Below, piece after piece: positions 59,975 through 64,000 of a DNA stretch of 64,000 nucleotides. How positions within the stretch are numbered: position 1 is the stretch's first letter; each line of letters opens with the position of its first letter. This stretch comes from Pyrenophora tritici-repentis (Eukaryota > Ascomycota > Dothideomycetes > Pleosporales > Pleosporaceae). The stretch is taken from positions 5,890,001-5,954,000 of the forward strand of contig NC_089390.1 in assembly GCF_003171515.1 (NCBI RefSeq). Reading direction: 5' to 3'. The notes below the pieces were generated by a model, which did not search any database, was not told where the DNA came from, and saw nothing but the letters and a program-made list of their open reading frames with translations. The position numbers were made by a program, and so were the translations under genes.

Positions 59975-60524
59975 CTTGACTATTGACAGCTTGTATGAAT
60001 CGGGATATTGAGAAGCCGATGTTACTACAAGCAAACATCAAGGCGAGTTCTTGCACAGAAGTCTGGTTCACTACATCACTGACCGCATCTGGTAGCCTTA
60101 TACTTTCTAGCGATGATAACTCCCACCCTTGGCGACGGCCGTAATCGCAGCTATCATAGCAGCCTTACTAAACCGTCCTTATCGCCGTGTTAAGCCTTGC
60201 GCATCCGTCGTAGCATCATGCAGGTCGCTGCAGTTGCTATTGGTGTTGCCGATCTATCGGCATGTTGAATCGGGTAATTCCGGGTACAGTTTCCTAAAAG
60301 AGTATAGCTACAGATACTTCAGATGCTATCGAACTTGATGTTGTAATGTTTGTCAGCGCGTGTCAAGGTACGAAAACGTCACTCGTAGCTTGGCTTGCAT
60401 GAATGTTACTTGTATAATATCTAATCTTCTCCCAGTATTGGCAGGTTGGCACTGGCTATACTCAGGAACGACACAGCCATGTCGCAACAGGTTACACACT
60501 GTGTATCGGCCACGGCGAGACGTC
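59975..60524. other. Intergenic region
   Basis: About 550 bp between the MFS start and the 3' end of the WD40 gene. No gene or RNA recognised. Confidence 0.45.
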
Positions 60525-61525
60525 CTACTTCCACAGACCGTAAGGGCCAGATGTGAACTTCCAGAGCTTGACTGTACCATCCTCACTGCCAGTCGCATAA
60601 AGTTTGCCGTCGGGAGAGAAGCTTGCTGACCAAATTGGGCCGTGGTGGCCCTTGTTCGTCTCCAATTCCTTCTCCTCCTCGAAATCCCAGACCCTAACCC
60701 ATGTATCGTTTTGGTTGCTACCGCCAGTGACAAATTTGCGCTCTCCGTTGTGGAATGCAACACTGGCGATCTCATAAGGTGTTTTGATGCTCTTGAGAAG
60801 TGACCCGGGTGATGAGCTGTTGAAGAAGTAGGCGCTGTTTCCAGCAGCTACGCTCAAGACTCCATCTGAGGAGGTGTTATCCAGCTCACAGGAGCCTACA
60901 GTACCTTCAACCGCGTACTCTCCAATAGTAGCCTCTTGTCGCAGATCCCACCACCGCACCTTCTTGTCCTCTGCTGCGGTAATGATGACGTTTGGGTCAG
61001 AAGTCCATACTATGGACTTGATGGTTCCCGTGTGGACACCTGCGCCAATCTCAAAGCTCGTCGCGTCGCTACGCGAGAGGTCGTATATACGCAGCTTCTT
61101 TTCCATACCGCCTGTCGCGAGAATCTGTGGGTGTGGCTGATTGGGGAATGCGACAGCGCGTACGATGTGGTTGTGTGCGAGGGTATGCAGAGCTTCTCCA
61201 GTATGTGTATCCCAGACCTTGCTACGGGTTGTCAGCGAGTACTTGGTCAAATAGCCCATTTTACATACGCTGAGAAATCCGCTGAAGCCGTGGCTGCCAT
61301 GGATGCGTCTGAAGACAGACGCGCTTGCCACACAGCGCCCTTGTGGCCTAGAAAGGTTCCAATCCAATCGCCCGTGACTCCATCGCGGAGCATGGGGTTG
61401 TTGTCCTTGCATGCTGAGATGATGTAGTATTGGTCGTCCTCTTGCAGGGATGAGAAGTGTATATGTGGAACGGGTCTCGAGTGTCCATGGCAGGTGAGGG
61501 GCACCACCTTGGTCGTCTCAGGCAT
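60525..61525 (-). CDS. WD40-repeat protein, STRAP/Unrip-like
   Basis: 317 residues from exons 61525-61269 and 61221-60525 (47 bp intron, GTATGT...CGTAG). The start is the first ATG in frame (MPETTKVVPLTCHGHSRPV). Repeats are marked by GHSRPVPHIHFS, GHKGAVWQARLS with AATASADFSAKVWD, ILATGGMEKKLRIYD, GTIKSIVWT with VRWWD, VTGGSNQNDTWVRVWD and GHHGPIWSASFSPDGKLYATGSEDGTVKLWK; together they make a seven-blade propeller. The beginning and spacing match the serine/threonine-kinase-receptor-associated protein (STRAP/Unrip) family, which acts as a scaffold in SMN-linked assembly and signalling in animals. The fungal role is poorly known. It looks like a conserved core gene. Confidence 0.88.
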
Positions 61526-62279
61526 TTTGTATAAAGAAGGGTGTAAAGCCGTAGTAAGGAGCGATTGCTGCGGCAATATCGTCTAGACTATACAATTCTC
61601 GGATCTAACCCGACGGGCAGTGAAGCTACAAGTAAGAGAGCTGGTGATGGAGGAACAACAGCTTGGTGTCTGGTTCGTAGGATGTCGTAAGGGGTATTCG
61701 AGCCTGGAATGGCCGGGCGGGTGTGGTTCTAGTAGTTCAATAACACAAAAAGAGAGCAGAGTATACAAGAGAGTCGTCAAGGGATCGTAACGTCGTGAAA
61801 GTGGTTTGCATGCGTGAGGAGTCGCAACTTGATTGTCACCAACTCGAGGGGAAAGTTGAAACGGCCGCTTCTCAGTGCTAGCTAGTGCCGGACATCTCCG
61901 CTACCGAGGCTTGCCGCATTAGTGCTAGCCAGGTACCTGCACCTCGCTGCAAAACCACACCACGAACTTCACTCTATGCCTCTACAAATTCTATACCTCA
62001 CATCGAAGGAACATGTCGTATAGACTATGTAACTCTTCGCTAACACATCGTCAGCAAAGCCTGCCCCAGATCTGCTGGGTATGCCAGTAGACCACGCGCT
62101 AAGTGCTGCTAACACCCTACGTTTCCACTAATCCATGTGCGGGCTGAGCTCTAGACCGACGCGTCTCAATCAGGTTAACCGTACCGTGTAGTTTCTTGTC
62201 TAAGATGATGGACTTGTAGCATTCAAGTTGGCCATATCGCGAACAAGAGATGCAAGGCACCTTGAGAGCACACCCTTGT
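61526..62279. other. Intergenic region
   Basis: No gene recognised in about 750 bp. Confidence 0.45.
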
Positions 62280-63231
62280 TCATGCCCGGTACCGTGCACT
62301 GAACAAGGCGCCGCAAGTCAGACAAATCCCACCTTCTCCCATGCCGCTGGGCTTTATCGATGCCACATCGCAAGCAGTGCAATTTTTTGTGAGGACCGTA
62401 CCATCTAGAGCCTCATGTTCTGACGGCCTAACCTTCCGGAACTCCTCGCGAAGACTGCCCTCGAAACGTGACTCTTGCCGTGCAACGCTCAAGACCAGAA
62501 GCGAGAGACTGTCCCATGTCCTGAAGGCACAGACGTGCGGGTTCGTGGTTAGGATCTGTATGAGAGACTCAATTAATCGCCCAGCCTGAATCTCGTATAC
62601 AGACTCGATAATCGTCGTCAGCTCAACGAATGTAGGGCCTTGTCCGTTTGCGGTCTGGTTGATGAATCTGTTTAGAGAGACGGTAAACCCGATGACAGCC
62701 AACTCTTCAAACTCCGAAAATTCGTACTTTGTGGAAATCTCGAAAAGATGAATGACAAAAAGGACATTCTCGAGCGTTCCTTCGAGCGTGGGAGATTGCG
62801 GTTGGTGACCATATGCTAGCTTTAGGATGACTTCCACCATCTCGGGATCATCTTCTTCCAACACAACCTCTTTTACATCCTGTGCTATTGTTAGCAGCTG
62901 GGCAAATAGGTTGTTTTTTCTTCTCATTGAACTTACCGTGAACACCTTGTTGAAAAGCTTATCGAAGTACTGGGACTGAGTTGCCAACAAGACCCTATGG
63001 CCGTGAAAGGTGTGTTCGCCTTGCGATCCATACTTGATGATGACGTCGGACAGCTTCTTGCAGTTGAAGTACCTAGTAATCGTAAGTATCTTTCAGGCTA
63101 GTCGGCACACAAGCTTACTTTTGATAGCCCAAGGATGGATCTGTGCAAGTGAGCACAGGGGCCTCCTCGTCGGAATGCATCGAAAAGTCGTCAGATGAGT
63201 CGTCGAGGTGCGCAGAACTTGGAGTTGACAT
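62280..63231 (-). CDS. BTB/POZ-domain protein with C-terminal Cys pairs
   Basis: 282 residues from exons 63231-63119, 63072-62937 and 62879-62280. The introns are 46 bp (GTAAGC...CTAG) and 57 bp (62936-62880, GTAAGT, GCTAAC, CACAG). The second has no stop and is a multiple of three. The BTB core is at about residues 38-115 (KYFNCKKLSDVIIKYGS, then HGHRVLLATQSQYFDKLF and ILKLAYGH). Fungal BTB proteins often serve as adaptors for Cul3 ubiquitin ligases. The C terminus has CTACD and CLTCG, a likely zinc site. The N-terminal 37 residues are Ser/Asp-rich. Confidence 0.85.
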
Positions 63232-64000
63232 TTTGTGTTGTTGAACTGGTGGGGAGAGTGTGTTTGTTCCGCAGTGTACTCTTTTAACGCCTGGATGGTG
63301 AGTTCGCTCAGACCACTATGGTCACGGGTCAATCACTGCATGTTGTCTGGGCAATGGTCGTCACTCTGTTGCCTGTCTGATTCACTCAGTCTGTTTGCTG
63401 CACCTTTGACACTACTCCTATCTGAGCAACTCCATTTTGAAACGCCACCGATTGACTATACGCAAGAAACTCTTCCATCCCAGCCAAGACCGAGTCAGTA
63501 GTTCCATCATGTGTTCCCCCAATACTACAGGTAAATCGTATCGTAGCATGCACGACTTACAGTTTAGCATTCCACTTTCAAAGACTTTTGCGCCATCCCG
63601 AACGCTGAACGAGTACCTTGATGGGCCAATAAGCGGGAGTCTACCAAGATTACAAACTACGGATCTCCTGAGGCGCCGAAACATAACTATGGTGGGCGTC
63701 AAGACCGCTGCGTGGACATGCCAATGCGCAACGTTCGTGAGCGCAGCATTCTGACAGAAGTTGCGAGCCTAAGCACTATCGTATCGGGCCTCAGATCGCC
63801 AGTCGAACATGTCGTTGCGCCAAGTTGCGATTGAGATGGACGATGCGTTCCGAGAGCAGTGTATCAAAATCATCAACGAGGTTGAAGTCAGCAACAACAA
63901 CCGGCGCACATGGCTGGAAGCACTTCGAGCGATTCACTAAAATGCTCTCCTCGCTTTGATCTTATTTATATTTCCAAAGCTCGAAGCGCTGAATTTAGGA
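63232..64000. other. Right end, no gene assigned
   Basis: Overlapping frames occur on both strands at 63418-63754 without recognisable domains. A short plus-strand frame at about 63810-63941 (MSLRQVAIEMDDAFREQCIKI) is coding-like in composition but only about 43 codons long, and may be the end of an unrecognised gene. Confidence 0.35.

Noticed and set aside
59975..60034. Upstream N-terminal extension of the MFS carrier
   Set aside because: The extension begins with TTG, not ATG; the first ATG is at 59974.
1..64000. CRISPR arrays, bacterial operons, rRNA or tRNA genes
   Set aside because: Nothing of the kind was seen; introns, gene families and LTR element all indicate a fungal nuclear genome. 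A covariance-model tRNA scan would be needed to exclude a tRNA fully.

Overview
The window is filamentous ascomycete DNA, most likely from the Pleosporales (Dothideomycetes). Genes are intron-poor, with 46-139 bp introns that carry CTAAC/CTGAC branch points. The families are typical of such fungi: a giant non-ribosomal peptide synthetase (NRPS), F-box, 2EXR-like and BTB proteins, a P450, an allantoate-type MFS carrier, a Mae1-type carrier, a BYS1 protein and GPI-anchored wall proteins. The order and genus are inferred from protein resemblance only.

Left third (1-26.8 kb): about 2.5 kb without a recognisable gene, then one NRPS gene (2567-24596, seven exons, 7187 residues in my splice model). 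Its order is T-E / C-A-T-C-A-T-E / C-A-T-C-A-T-E / C-T-C-T. This resembles what I recall of Cochliobolus NPS4 and Alternaria AbNPS2, proteins linked to conidial wall properties. The peptide would come from four A domains, with three epimerisation steps. The first T has no A domain, the last two C-T units have none, and the final T lacks its phosphopantetheine serine. A small zinc-ribbon-like protein and a dicarboxylate/sulfite-type carrier follow on the minus strand.

Middle (28.9-47.6 kb): a BYS1-type secreted protein, a decayed F-box gene, a short unknown gene, a P450 with unusual helix-I and ExxR motifs, an intact F-box gene, and a second F-box gene split by a 5.5 kb Copia retrotransposon. 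That element is very young: its 123 bp LTRs look identical and it has a GACAA target duplication. It has nevertheless been hit by two different hAT-like MITEs, each with an 8 bp duplication. One of these MITEs has a second, apparently identical, inverted copy 12.3 kb away at the end of the other F-box gene. A third F-box remnant follows.

Right third (48.3-64 kb): a four-helix membrane protein, an EthD-like protein, two convergent Ser/Thr-rich surface proteins, a multi-pass membrane protein with a GC-AG intron, a BTB fragment, a broken 2EXR-like gene, an MFS carrier, a STRAP-like WD40 protein and an intact BTB protein. Housekeeping genes such as the WD40 protein sit next to decaying F-box, BTB and 2EXR genes, so this looks like a rapidly turning-over accessory segment. 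All exon joins were worked out by hand from splice signals, frame and family resemblance.
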